Positions 43,870-52,015 of a stretch of 64,000 nucleotides of DNA are shown piece by piece (positions within the stretch are counted from its first letter, which is position 1; each line of letters starts with the position of its first letter). Position numbers and translations under genes: made by a program. The notes beneath the pieces were generated by a model. It was given only the letters and a program-made list of their open reading frames with translations. It was not told the origin of the DNA and did not search any database. The stretch is taken from contig NZ_LT629741.1 in NCBI RefSeq assembly GCF_900105135.1, positions 310,001-374,000 on the forward strand. The letters run 5' to 3'. The stretch is from Gramella sp. MAR_2010_147. Its GTDB lineage: Bacteria > Bacteroidota > Bacteroidia > Flavobacteriales > Flavobacteriaceae.

Positions 43870-44689
43870 AATTGGTTTGGGAACTGTACAATTTGGAATG
43901 GCTTACGGTATATCAAACAAAAATGGCCAAACCTCGAATGCTGAAGTTGCCCAAATTCTAAAACTTGCTAAGGATAACAATATTTTGATTTTAGATTCAG
44001 CCTCAGCCTACGGGAATTCTGAAGAAGTACTTGGTGAGAATGATTTAAGCTGTTTTAATATTATAAGCAAGTTCATGCCACCGAAAGATGGGAGATCAAT
44101 TTTAATTCAATTTGAAGAAAGTTTAAAAAGCTTAGGTGTAAATAGTATCTATGGATATCTGGCCCATAGACCGCTAAATTTGATTGAGAATCCTTCCAGG
44201 TGGGCGGAATTGTCAAAAATAAAATCTAGTAACAGAGTTCAAAAAATTGGTTTTTCGCTGAATGAACCATCTGAATTAAGCTATTTACTAGAAAAAAATC
44301 TAATTCCAGATTTAGTACAGGTGCCATACAATTATTTTGATAGAAGATTTGAAAATGAAATTATTAAATTAAAACAACTGGGATGTGAGATTCATACAAG
44401 ATCAACATTTCTTCAGGGATTATTCTTTATGTCCCCGGAAGATCTAAGTGATTTTTTTGATGAAATCAAACCTAGCTTAGGACAATTACAGAAGATTTCA
44501 ACTCTTAACGGCGCTTTATTGAGATTCGTTTTAGAAAAAGATTTTGTTGATAAAACTATTATAGGTGTAGAGAATGTGAATCAATTAAAAGATAATATTA
44601 AGAGCATTCAGAATACCAGCGCTTTACCAGACCTGGAAAATCATATTAATGAAGATATATTAATTCCTTCACGATGGCCAACAAATTAA
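43856..44689 (+). CDS. Aldo/keto reductase family protein
   Basis: This 277-residue TIM-barrel oxidoreductase has a typical AKR start (IGLGTVQFGMAYGISNKNGQ), the catalytic Asp and Tyr region LILDSASAYGNSEEVLG, and STFLQGL in the later strand. NADPH-dependent reduction of a sugar carbonyl is likely; the substrate is not known. Overlaps on both sides (14 and 16 bases) place it in the nonulosonic acid operon. It has no place in the classical PseB-C-H-G-I-F pathway, so it points to a modified sugar. Confidence 0.85.
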   Translation: MLESKIGLGTVQFGMAYGISNKNGQTSNAEVAQILKLAKDNNILILDSASAYGNSEEVLGENDLSCFNIISKFMPPKDGRSILIQFEESLKSLGVNSIYGYLAHRPLNLIENPSRWAELSKIKSSNRVQKIGFSLNEPSELSYLLEKNLIPDLVQVPYNYFDRRFENEIIKLKQLGCEIHTRSTFLQGLFFMSPEDLSDFFDEIKPSLGQLQKISTLNGALLRFVLEKDFVDKTIIGVENVNQLKDNIKSIQNTSALPDLENHINEDILIPSRWPTN

Positions 44690-45567
44690 AATTAGGTGTT
44701 ATAGGGATGAGTGAGGGGAATGGACATCCTTATTCTTGGAGTGCAATTTTTAATGGCTATGATAAATTAGCAATGAAAGAATGTCCGTTTCCTATTATAC
44801 CCGAATATTTAAGTAGACAAAGCTTTCCAGAAGACGGTTTAGGTCATCTGGGTGAAGTAACTCATATCTGGACTCAGGATAAGACAATTTCTGCGGATAT
44901 TGCAAATGCTTCTAAGATCTTAAATGTTGTTGAACATCCGGAAGATATGATCAACCATGTGGACGCAATACTATTGGCGAGAGATGACGCAGAGAATCAT
45001 GAAGATATGGCTAGACCATTTATAAAAGCAGGTTTACCAATTTTTATTGATAAACCACTAGCTCTTTCTAAAAAAGAGGCAGAGAATATTATTAATAGTG
45101 AAAGGACAGAGAATCAAATTTTCACCTGTTCATCACTACGTTTTGCGGAAGAATTAAAATTGTCACTAGAAGAAAAAAGGGACTTAGGAGATCTAATACA
45201 TATTGAAGCTCAAGTACCTAATAAATGGGACACTTATGCTATACATTTAATCGAGCCAATAATTGAATTAAATCCAGAACGAGGTAACCTTATTTCTATT
45301 CATAGATTAAAGAATAAAGGTATTCACAGCACATTAGTACAATGGGAGAATATTTCAGCCTACCTTAAAGTTACAGGAAAGCTATCTCTACCTTTAAGAT
45401 TTAAGTTTTATGGGGTGAATGGAGTGGTTCAAAAAGATTTTTTAGATTCATACAGCTGTTTTAAAAGATCTCTGGAGAAATTTATAAATGTGATCCGAGG
45501 GAGCGAGCCTAATATAAATAGGAATGACACTTTGGAGGCGATTGAAATTTTAGAAAACGGTAGGTAA
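44674..45567 (+). CDS. Gfo/Idh/MocA-family oxidoreductase
   Basis: This 297-residue NAD(P)-dependent sugar dehydrogenase-like protein has a Rossmann start LKLGVIGMSEGNGHPYSW, where the usual Gly-rich loop is modified. The family lysine motif appears as FIDKPLALS. The C-terminal part has the Gfo/Idh beta-sheet. It overlaps the AKR gene by 16 bases and the next SDR gene by one base (TAATG). It probably oxidises or reduces an intermediate or side chain of the nonulosonic acid. The exact reaction is unknown. Confidence 0.8.
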   Translation: MANKLKLGVIGMSEGNGHPYSWSAIFNGYDKLAMKECPFPIIPEYLSRQSFPEDGLGHLGEVTHIWTQDKTISADIANASKILNVVEHPEDMINHVDAILLARDDAENHEDMARPFIKAGLPIFIDKPLALSKKEAENIINSERTENQIFTCSSLRFAEELKLSLEEKRDLGDLIHIEAQVPNKWDTYAIHLIEPIIELNPERGNLISIHRLKNKGIHSTLVQWENISAYLKVTGKLSLPLRFKFYGVNGVVQKDFLDSYSCFKRSLEKFINVIRGSEPNINRNDTLEAIEILENGR

Positions 45568-46325
45568 TGAAAAATATTTTAATTACAGGTGGGAGTGGAA
45601 AGGTAGGATTTCAATTGTTGAAGCATTTCCTTGCTAATGGTTTAAACGTTATAACTACTTCTACTAATAAGAATCGATTTTTAACAGAGAAAAAAAATGA
45701 GCTAACAGAAGAACAATTTGATAAGTTAAAGATTATTGAAGTAAATTTCAATGATTCTGATGCTGAGAATATAATCTTGAATTTTCTGGATTTTCATAAG
45801 ATTTCAATTACAGATATTATTCATAATGCTAGATCACTAGAATTTTTAAAGATTGACGATGACAAATCTATTTCCAATCGTAACTTCGCAGGTGAATTTT
45901 ACATTGATGTAATTTTTCCTTATCGGTTAACACTTGCGATTAAGAACAAAAGTGATAATGAATTAGCTAATATTATTTTCATTTCTTCTATGTATGGCGT
46001 TGTAGGTCCAACACCATCACTATACGAGGATTTTGAAAATTCGTCACCAATACATTATGGAGTTTGTAAAGCAGCGCAAATTCACCTTACCAAAGAATTA
46101 GCTGTAAGACTAGCGCCAAAGATCAGAGTAAATTGTGTGAGCTTTGGTGGAATTAAAGGTAGAACAGATTCCGAATTCGAAAAACGATATTTGAACTTAA
46201 CACCACAAAAAAAAATGTTAATAGATGAAGATGTCATAGGTCCTGTAGATTATCTTATTTCAGAAAATTCAAAAAATATGACTGGGCAGAACTTAAAAGT
46301 TGATGGTGGATGGACAATATGGTAA
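45567..46325 (+). CDS. Short-chain dehydrogenase/reductase
   Basis: This 252-residue classical SDR has the cofactor loop GGSGKVGFQLL, catalytic Ser in FISSMYGVVGP, Tyr and Lys in YGVCKAAQIHL, and ends GQNLKVDGGWTIW. It resembles a second SDR at 47058, which shares the SSMYGV region, the ENS/EDF-type insert before the catalytic Tyr and the VDGGWT ending. The two genes flank pseF. Their likely role is carbonyl reduction during sugar modification. Confidence 0.87.
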   Translation: MKNILITGGSGKVGFQLLKHFLANGLNVITTSTNKNRFLTEKKNELTEEQFDKLKIIEVNFNDSDAENIILNFLDFHKISITDIIHNARSLEFLKIDDDKSISNRNFAGEFYIDVIFPYRLTLAIKNKSDNELANIIFISSMYGVVGPTPSLYEDFENSSPIHYGVCKAAQIHLTKELAVRLAPKIRVNCVSFGGIKGRTDSEFEKRYLNLTPQKKMLIDEDVIGPVDYLISENSKNMTGQNLKVDGGWTIW

Positions 46326-47026
46326 ATAAGAAAGTTATTGCGATAATACCAGCTAGAGGAGGATCGAAGAGAATTCCTAAAAAGAATATTTTAGAAATTC
46401 ACGGAAAACCTATGTTAGCCTGGACCATTGAGGCAGCCTTAAAATCTAAATACATAGATGAAGTATTAGTAAGTACTGATGATGAAGAAATTGCAAATAT
46501 TGGGAAAAGGTATGGAGCCAAGGTTCCATTTTTGAGAAGTTTAAATTCAGATGATCACTCTCCAATTAGTTTAGCGACAATTCATGCACTTGATCAATGG
46601 GAAGATGAGGGGTATTCCAAGCATGAAATAGTAGTACAATTGATGGCTAATTGCCCGCTTCGTACAAGTTCTGACATTGATGACTCCATTGAAAATTTTT
46701 TTAAGAAAGATCTGGATTTTCAAATTAGTTGTTTCAAGTATGGTTGGATGAATCCATGGTGGGCACACGAGATAGATAAGCAAGGACTTGCTAAACCAGT
46801 GTTTCCGGAATCTGAAAGAATGAAGAGGTCACAGGATCAACCCGATTTATATTGTCCTACTGGCGCAATCTGGATATCAAGGGTGAAGGAATTGAAAAAA
46901 TCCCAGAGTTTTTATGGATCTGGTTATTCCTTTTTTCCAATTAATTGGATTAAAGCAATTGATATTGATGAATATGAAGATTTAGAGATGGCTAAATATT
47001 TTATGAATAGTAAGATTGGCAAATAA
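46310..47026 (+). CDS. pseF: CMP-pseudaminic acid synthetase (acylneuraminate cytidylyltransferase)
   Basis: This 238-residue enzyme activates the nonulosonic acid with CTP. The nucleotide loop IIPARGGSKRIPKKNI is diagnostic, followed by STDDEEIANI and LMANCPLRTSSDI. The C-terminal IDIDEYEDLEMAKYF is standard. Two ATG codons are possible (46310 and 46319); the second gives a more usual N-terminus and a 7-base overlap with the SDR gene. PseF is the better name than NeuA because pseB, pseC and pseI are in the same unit. Confidence 0.9.
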   Translation: MDNMVNKKVIAIIPARGGSKRIPKKNILEIHGKPMLAWTIEAALKSKYIDEVLVSTDDEEIANIGKRYGAKVPFLRSLNSDDHSPISLATIHALDQWEDEGYSKHEIVVQLMANCPLRTSSDIDDSIENFFKKDLDFQISCFKYGWMNPWWAHEIDKQGLAKPVFPESERMKRSQDQPDLYCPTGAIWISRVKELKKSQSFYGSGYSFFPINWIKAIDIDEYEDLEMAKYFMNSKIGK

Positions 47027-47057
47027 TCTTCTTGTAGATATTTTAATTTTTTTGCAG

Positions 47058-47855
47058 ATGGATAAACTAAATAGCATACTGAATATCAATCCTAAAGGTA
47101 AGGTGGTTCTAGTTACTGGTGGTTACGGGTACTTAGGTAAAGCAATTTCTGAAAGTTTAATCAACCATGGAGCACTAGTATATGTGTTGGGAAGAAATAA
47201 AAATAAGTTTGAAGAAGTGTTTGTAAAGAATTCTTTCTTAAATAAAAAACTCTTTTTTCAATTTTGCGATATTTCAGATACGAAGAGTATTCAAAATGCT
47301 TTTGAAAAAATTAATAGCGAACGCAAAATAGATGTATTGATTAACAATGCATTTTACTTATCCGGTCAGTCTCCTGAAACTATGAATGATGATGAATGGA
47401 GCTATGGAATTGACGGCACATTAAATTCGGTATTTAAATGTACAAGAGAAATAATACCTTTCTTTAAATTTACTGGTGACGGAAAAATTATAAATGTATC
47501 CTCTATGTATGGAGTGATTGCTCCAGATTTTGAGGTATATGAAGATTTTCCTCAATTCCTGAATCCTCCAAATTATGGAGCGGCAAAGGCGGGAGTTTTA
47601 CAATTGACAAAATATTTCTCATCTTACTTAGGTAAATGGAATATTAAATTGAATGCAGTTACACCTGGAGCTTTTCCTTCCAAAGGGGTTCAGGAGGATA
47701 AGAAATTTGTTGAGAATTTAAAGAAAAAATCATGTTTGAACCAGATAGGAAAACCTGAGGATTTAGCAGGAATATTTACATTCCTATCTTCTGATGCATC
47801 AAATTTTATAACCGGTCAAAATTTTATCGTAGATGGTGGATGGACGGTTAAATAA
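47058..47855 (+). CDS. Short-chain dehydrogenase/reductase, paralogue of the upstream SDR
   Basis: This 265-residue classical SDR has GGYGYLGKAISESL, NNAF for the NNAG motif, catalytic Ser in NVSSMYGVIAP, and YGAAKAGVLQL. It ends GQNFIVDGGWTVK. An in-frame TTG at 47016 would add 14 residues; the ATG at 47058 is the better start and leaves 31 bases after pseF. It overlaps the SpsF-like gene by 23 bases. Together with the SDR at 45567 it brackets pseF. Confidence 0.86.
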   Translation: MDKLNSILNINPKGKVVLVTGGYGYLGKAISESLINHGALVYVLGRNKNKFEEVFVKNSFLNKKLFFQFCDISDTKSIQNAFEKINSERKIDVLINNAFYLSGQSPETMNDDEWSYGIDGTLNSVFKCTREIIPFFKFTGDGKIINVSSMYGVIAPDFEVYEDFPQFLNPPNYGAAKAGVLQLTKYFSSYLGKWNIKLNAVTPGAFPSKGVQEDKKFVENLKKKSCLNQIGKPEDLAGIFTFLSSDASNFITGQNFIVDGGWTVK

Positions 47856-48588
47856 TAAAAAAATTGGTTTTATAATTCAGGCTAGGTTAAAAAGTACTCG
47901 GCTACCAGGTAAAGTTTTAATGCCTATACCTTTAGATTCCAACAAAAGCATTTTATACCGAATTATTGAATCTCTAAAAGGTTATAATGATTCAAATTAT
48001 CAGATTATTGTAGCTACATCTATAAATCATGAAAATGATCTTATTGAAGATTTTTGTAATTCCGAAGATATTACCTGTTTTAGAGGCGAAGAAGAAGATG
48101 TTTTAAGCCGATTTATAGAAATAAATAATTCGTATGATTTTGATGCAATAGTAAGATTAACCGGAGATAACCCAATTATTGATATAAAAATATTAGCAGA
48201 GGAAATAAATCACCACTTGAAGGAAGAATTTGATTATTCATATTCCCAGGGTTTACCCTTGGGAATGAATTTTGAAATTATTAATCCATCTCGATTAGCA
48301 GATTTAGCAGGGAAAAATCTTTCAATGCCAGAGAAAGAGCATGTCACTTTATTTTTTAGGAATAATAAAATTGATTACTCAATAAATTCACCTGAATTAA
48401 ATTTTGATTTAGAAATTCAGAAACTGAGATTAACAATTGATTATCCTTCAGATTATTTGACGCTATCGGCTTTAATTGCAGTTGGTCTGAAAGAAAATAT
48501 TGCAGGAATAAATTTAGTGAAATATTGTTTAAAAAACTATGCTTGGATTTTTCAAGGGAATATAAATAATGTTCAAAAAGTACAGTGA
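47833..48588 (+). CDS. SpsF-like cytidylyltransferase-family protein
   Basis: This 251-residue protein has the start GFIIQARLKSTRLPGKVLMP, typical of SpsF/CMP-KDO-synthetase homologues. The nucleotide region CFRGEEEDVLSRFIE and VRLTGDNPIID also fits. SpsF homologues are frequent in nonulosonic acid clusters, sometimes fused to PseG, but their exact role is unclear. Its start overlaps the SDR gene and its stop overlaps the GTG start of the next gene (GTGA). Confidence 0.84.
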   Translation: MVDGRLNNKKIGFIIQARLKSTRLPGKVLMPIPLDSNKSILYRIIESLKGYNDSNYQIIVATSINHENDLIEDFCNSEDITCFRGEEEDVLSRFIEINNSYDFDAIVRLTGDNPIIDIKILAEEINHHLKEEFDYSYSQGLPLGMNFEIINPSRLADLAGKNLSMPEKEHVTLFFRNNKIDYSINSPELNFDLEIQKLRLTIDYPSDYLTLSALIAVGLKENIAGINLVKYCLKNYAWIFQGNINNVQKVQ

Positions 48589-49604
48589 GAAAGTATAAAG
48601 TTTTAAATAAAAATAATTATGAGAGTGGGGAATTTAAAATTATTCCCTTGCGTTTAGAGGATCGTTTTGAAATAATGAAATGGAGAAATGAACAAATATA
48701 TCATTTAAGACAAAATAAACCTCTCACAGAAAAGGATCAGGATGAATATTACAAATCGGTAGTAGATAAACTTTATGAAAAAGAGCGTCCAGATCAAATA
48801 CTATTTTCTTTTTTGAAAGGTGAAAAATTAATTGGCTATGGAGGATTAGTACATATTAATTGGATAGATGAAAACGCTGAAATTTCTTTTATTATGGAGA
48901 CGGCATTGGAAACCAATAATTTTGAAAGCCTATGGATTGAATTTTTAAATCTAATCGAGGAAGTTGCTTTTAAAGACTTAAGCCTACATAAGATTTTCAC
49001 TTATGCTTTTGACTTACGTCCTAAATTATATACTGCTTTGAAAAAATCTGGTTTTGGCTTAAGTGCTAGATTATCTGAGCATTGCTTTTTTGAAAATAAA
49101 TTTATTGATGTTCTAATTCACTCCAAATTCAATAAGGAGAAAGAACTGAGAAATGCAGCATTCTCAGATGTTGATTTAATTTTTAATTGGGCAAAAAATC
49201 CAATCGTTAGGCAATATTCATTTAGTAAAGAAAAAATTCAGTTTGGTGACCATGTGAAATGGTTTATAAATAAAATAGAAGATCCAAAATGTAGGTATTA
49301 CATATTGGAAATCAATGGGGTTCCCGCGGGCTCAATTAGATTTGATCTTGATGAAAATAATGAAGCATTAATTACTTATTTAATAGATCCGGTTTTTTCA
49401 GGAAAAGGCTTAGGGACATACATCTTGAAAGTAGGTTTGGAACGGCTTGAAAGCGATGTACCCTTTGTGAAAGTTATTTCTGGGTATGTTATGCCAGAAA
49501 ATATTGCTTCAATAAAAATTTTTGAAAAATTGAGATTTAAAGATATGGGTAGAAAGGAATATGAAGGAATAGAAATGATTGAATTTATATACTTGAAAAA
49601 ATGA
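48585..49604 (+). CDS. Tandem GNAT acetyltransferase, PseH-like
   Basis: This 339-residue protein has two GNAT domains: residues about 15-170 (FKIIPLRLEDRFEIMKWRNE) and about 185-339 (RNAAFSDVDLIFNWAKNPIV, with the acetyl-CoA loop FSGKGLGTYIL). The first half has a degenerate CoA loop, the second a good one. PseH acetylates the 4-amino group in pseudaminic acid synthesis; one domain may do this and the other may modify another position or be structural. The start is GTG at 48585, overlapping the previous stop. Its own stop overlaps the next ATG (ATGA). Confidence 0.8.
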   Translation: MRKYKVLNKNNYESGEFKIIPLRLEDRFEIMKWRNEQIYHLRQNKPLTEKDQDEYYKSVVDKLYEKERPDQILFSFLKGEKLIGYGGLVHINWIDENAEISFIMETALETNNFESLWIEFLNLIEEVAFKDLSLHKIFTYAFDLRPKLYTALKKSGFGLSARLSEHCFFENKFIDVLIHSKFNKEKELRNAAFSDVDLIFNWAKNPIVRQYSFSKEKIQFGDHVKWFINKIEDPKCRYYILEINGVPAGSIRFDLDENNEALITYLIDPVFSGKGLGTYILKVGLERLESDVPFVKVISGYVMPENIASIKIFEKLRFKDMGRKEYEGIEMIEFIYLKK

Positions 49605-50275
49605 CCTTTGTTTTAGTTACTGAAAAGATTTGGCATATAAACTTCTTTGAAATTTTAAAAGAAGAAAGTGAACATTCATGGTTCTTAATCAATTCGAAGA
49701 AGGAATTCAATATTGGGCATCTTCGAGAAATTAATCCTGACAAGATTTTTATTCCGCACTGGTCTTACATTATAAAAGAGGAAATTTTTTCTAATTATGA
49801 ATGCATAGTATTTCATATGACCGATCTCCCTTATGGAAGAGGAGGTAGCCCATTGCAAAATCTGATTGTTCGAGGACATTCTGAAACGAAGGTTTCTGCA
49901 TTAAAAGTAACTAAGGGAATTGATGAAGGTGATATTTATTTAAAACGAGATTTAAATCTTAATGGAACTGCTGAAGAAATTTTCATGAGATGCTCAAAAG
50001 TTATTTTCGAGATGATAGATGAGATCATATTTAAAGCCATAAAACCGATTCCACAAATAGGAGATATTGTTAATTTTAAGCGACGAACACCTGATCAGTC
50101 TGATCTCTCAAATCTCAAAACTTTAGAAGATATATTTAATTATATACGTATGCTTGATGCAGAACAGTATCCAAAAGCATTTTTAGAAACTGAAACTTTG
50201 AAATTTGAATTTTCAAGGGCAAGTTATAAATCTGATAAATCGATAATAGCAGATGTTAGAATCACTAAGAAATAA
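49601..50275 (+). CDS. Formyltransferase-like protein (methionyl-tRNA formyltransferase fold)
   Basis: This 224-residue protein resembles the N-terminal catalytic domain of formyltetrahydrofolate-dependent formyltransferases: HMTDLPYGRGGSPLQN in place of the HxSLLPxxRG loop, and ALKVTKGIDEGDIY with the catalytic Asp. In classical enzymes an Asn two residues before the His is catalytic; here that position is Val (IVFH), so the activity is uncertain. In sugar clusters such enzymes N-formylate amino sugars. Overlaps with both neighbours tie it to the pathway, which could yield a formamido-nonulosonic acid. Confidence 0.8.
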   Translation: MTFVLVTEKIWHINFFEILKEESEHSWFLINSKKEFNIGHLREINPDKIFIPHWSYIIKEEIFSNYECIVFHMTDLPYGRGGSPLQNLIVRGHSETKVSALKVTKGIDEGDIYLKRDLNLNGTAEEIFMRCSKVIFEMIDEIIFKAIKPIPQIGDIVNFKRRTPDQSDLSNLKTLEDIFNYIRMLDAEQYPKAFLETETLKFEFSRASYKSDKSIIADVRITKK

Positions 50276-50966
50276 AAACTTATTAATTGTAGTTGCCCAT
50301 CCAGATGATGAATTATTGGGTCTCGGAGCCACTATGAATTGTCTAATAAAGGGAAATTATAATGTTAATACTCATGTAGTAATTCTAGGAGAAGGCATAA
50401 CAAGCCGAGCTAAAAGTCGGAATACTGAAATGTGGAAAAAAGAATTAAGAATTCACAGAGAAAATATAAGGTCTGCCCAAAAATCAATTGGGTATCATAG
50501 TCATAGTATTTATGATTTTCCAGATAATAGATTTGACACCGTTGCTTTACTTGATATTATCAAAGTGGTAGAGAAAGAAAAGCAAAAATTCCAACCTGAT
50601 GTGATTTTCACTCATCATGGAGGAGATGTAAATATTGATCATCAACGTACATTTGAGTCGGTTATAACATCTTGCAGGCCAATGAAACATGAGAAGGTGC
50701 AAACTATAATAACTTTTGAAACACCGTCTGGCACCGAATGGCGTGCTTCTTCAGATCCTAAGCATTTTATCCCAAATTTATTTTTTAAAGTCAATGAGGA
50801 GAATGTAGACGCAAAAATTAAAGGTATGGAAAGTTATGAGTTTGAAAGACGGGAATATCCACATCCACGTTCTCCAGAGGCATTGAAAATCCAAGCACAA
50901 AGATGGGGAGTTTCAATAGGAACAGATTATGCAGAGGCTTTTCAAATAATTCGATCTATTAATTAA
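50253..50966 (+). CDS. PIG-L/LmbE-family N-deacetylase
   Basis: This 237-residue zinc-dependent deacetylase-fold protein has the family motif VVAHPDDELLGLGA and the later FTHHGGDVNIDHQRTF. It could remove an N-acetyl group from a sugar intermediate so that the formyltransferase encoded just upstream can add a different acyl group. It overlaps that gene by 23 bases and is followed 10 bases later by pseI. The substrate is inferred from context only. Confidence 0.88.
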   Translation: MLESLRNKNLLIVVAHPDDELLGLGATMNCLIKGNYNVNTHVVILGEGITSRAKSRNTEMWKKELRIHRENIRSAQKSIGYHSHSIYDFPDNRFDTVALLDIIKVVEKEKQKFQPDVIFTHHGGDVNIDHQRTFESVITSCRPMKHEKVQTIITFETPSGTEWRASSDPKHFIPNLFFKVNEENVDAKIKGMESYEFERREYPHPRSPEALKIQAQRWGVSIGTDYAEAFQIIRSIN

Positions 50967-50976
50967 AGTTAAAAAA

Positions 50977-52014
50977 ATGACAATTCAGGATTATGAAATA
51001 AATAAGGATTCTAAAGTTTTTATTATTGCCGAACTTTCAGCGAATCATAATGGAAATATTGAGACAGCTATAGAAACAATTAAGGCTGCTAAAAGGGCTG
51101 GAGCTAATTGTATAAAATTACAAACTTATACTCCGGATACCATGACTATTAATTGTGATAAAAAAGATTTTATCATTGATGGCACTATATGGGAAGGAAG
51201 GAATCTTTATAATTTATATGAAGAGGCATATACACCGTGGGAATGGCATAAAAAATTATTTGATGTTGCAAAAGAGGAAGGATTAATTTGTTTTTCTTCA
51301 CCATTTGACAAATCGGCTGTAGACTTTTTAGAGGAATTAAATACTCCAGCTTATAAAGTTGCTTCGTTTGAAATTACAGATATTCCTTTAATAGAATACA
51401 TAGCTTCCAAAGGAAAACCGGTCATTATTTCTACTGGAATTGCTGAGCAAGAGGATATTGAATTAGCTTTAGAAACTTGCAAAAATGCTGGTAATGAGAA
51501 TGTTGCTGTGCTGAAGTGTACTTCATCATATCCTGCCCCTATAAATGAAGCTAATATGATTATGGTAAAAGATTTTACTGAAAGATTTGGGGTTATATCA
51601 GGACTATCTGATCATACTTTAGGTAATACGGTTCCTGTAGTGGCCACTTGTTTTGGCGCAAAAATTATAGAAAAACATTTTATACTGGATAAATCTATCG
51701 GTGGTCCAGATGCATCATTTTCATTGGATGAAAATGAATTTAAGGAGATGGTAGATGCAGTAAGAAGTGCAGAAAGTGCCATAGGTTCTGTTGATTATAA
51801 TCTTACTGAAAAACAAAAAAAGGGTAAGGACTTTAGTCGTTCATTATACGTAGTAAAAGATATTAAGAAAGGCGAAAAATTGACATCGGACAATATCAGA
51901 TCAATAAGGCCTGGATTTGGTTTGCATCCAAAATATTTTGAATCTGTTTTAGGCAAACTGGCGAAAACAGATTTAGAAAAAGGGACACCTTTAGAACTTT
52001 CCAAATTGTCTTAG
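50977..52014 (+). CDS. pseI: Pseudaminic acid synthase
   Basis: PseI condenses phosphoenolpyruvate with the 6-deoxy-2,4-diacylamino-altrose to give pseudaminic acid. The 345-residue protein has the NeuB TIM barrel (IIAELSANHNGNIETAI, KLQTYTPDTMT, GLSDHTLGN, EKHFILDKSIGGPDASFSLD) and a C-terminal antifreeze-like SAF domain (GEKLTSDNIRSIRPGFGLHP). The LSANHNG and GGPDASFSL forms favour PseI over NeuB. It starts 10 bases after the deacetylase gene. Confidence 0.94.
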   Translation: MTIQDYEINKDSKVFIIAELSANHNGNIETAIETIKAAKRAGANCIKLQTYTPDTMTINCDKKDFIIDGTIWEGRNLYNLYEEAYTPWEWHKKLFDVAKEEGLICFSSPFDKSAVDFLEELNTPAYKVASFEITDIPLIEYIASKGKPVIISTGIAEQEDIELALETCKNAGNENVAVLKCTSSYPAPINEANMIMVKDFTERFGVISGLSDHTLGNTVPVVATCFGAKIIEKHFILDKSIGGPDASFSLDENEFKEMVDAVRSAESAIGSVDYNLTEKQKKGKDFSRSLYVVKDIKKGEKLTSDNIRSIRPGFGLHPKYFESVLGKLAKTDLEKGTPLELSKLS

Positions 52015-52015
52015 A

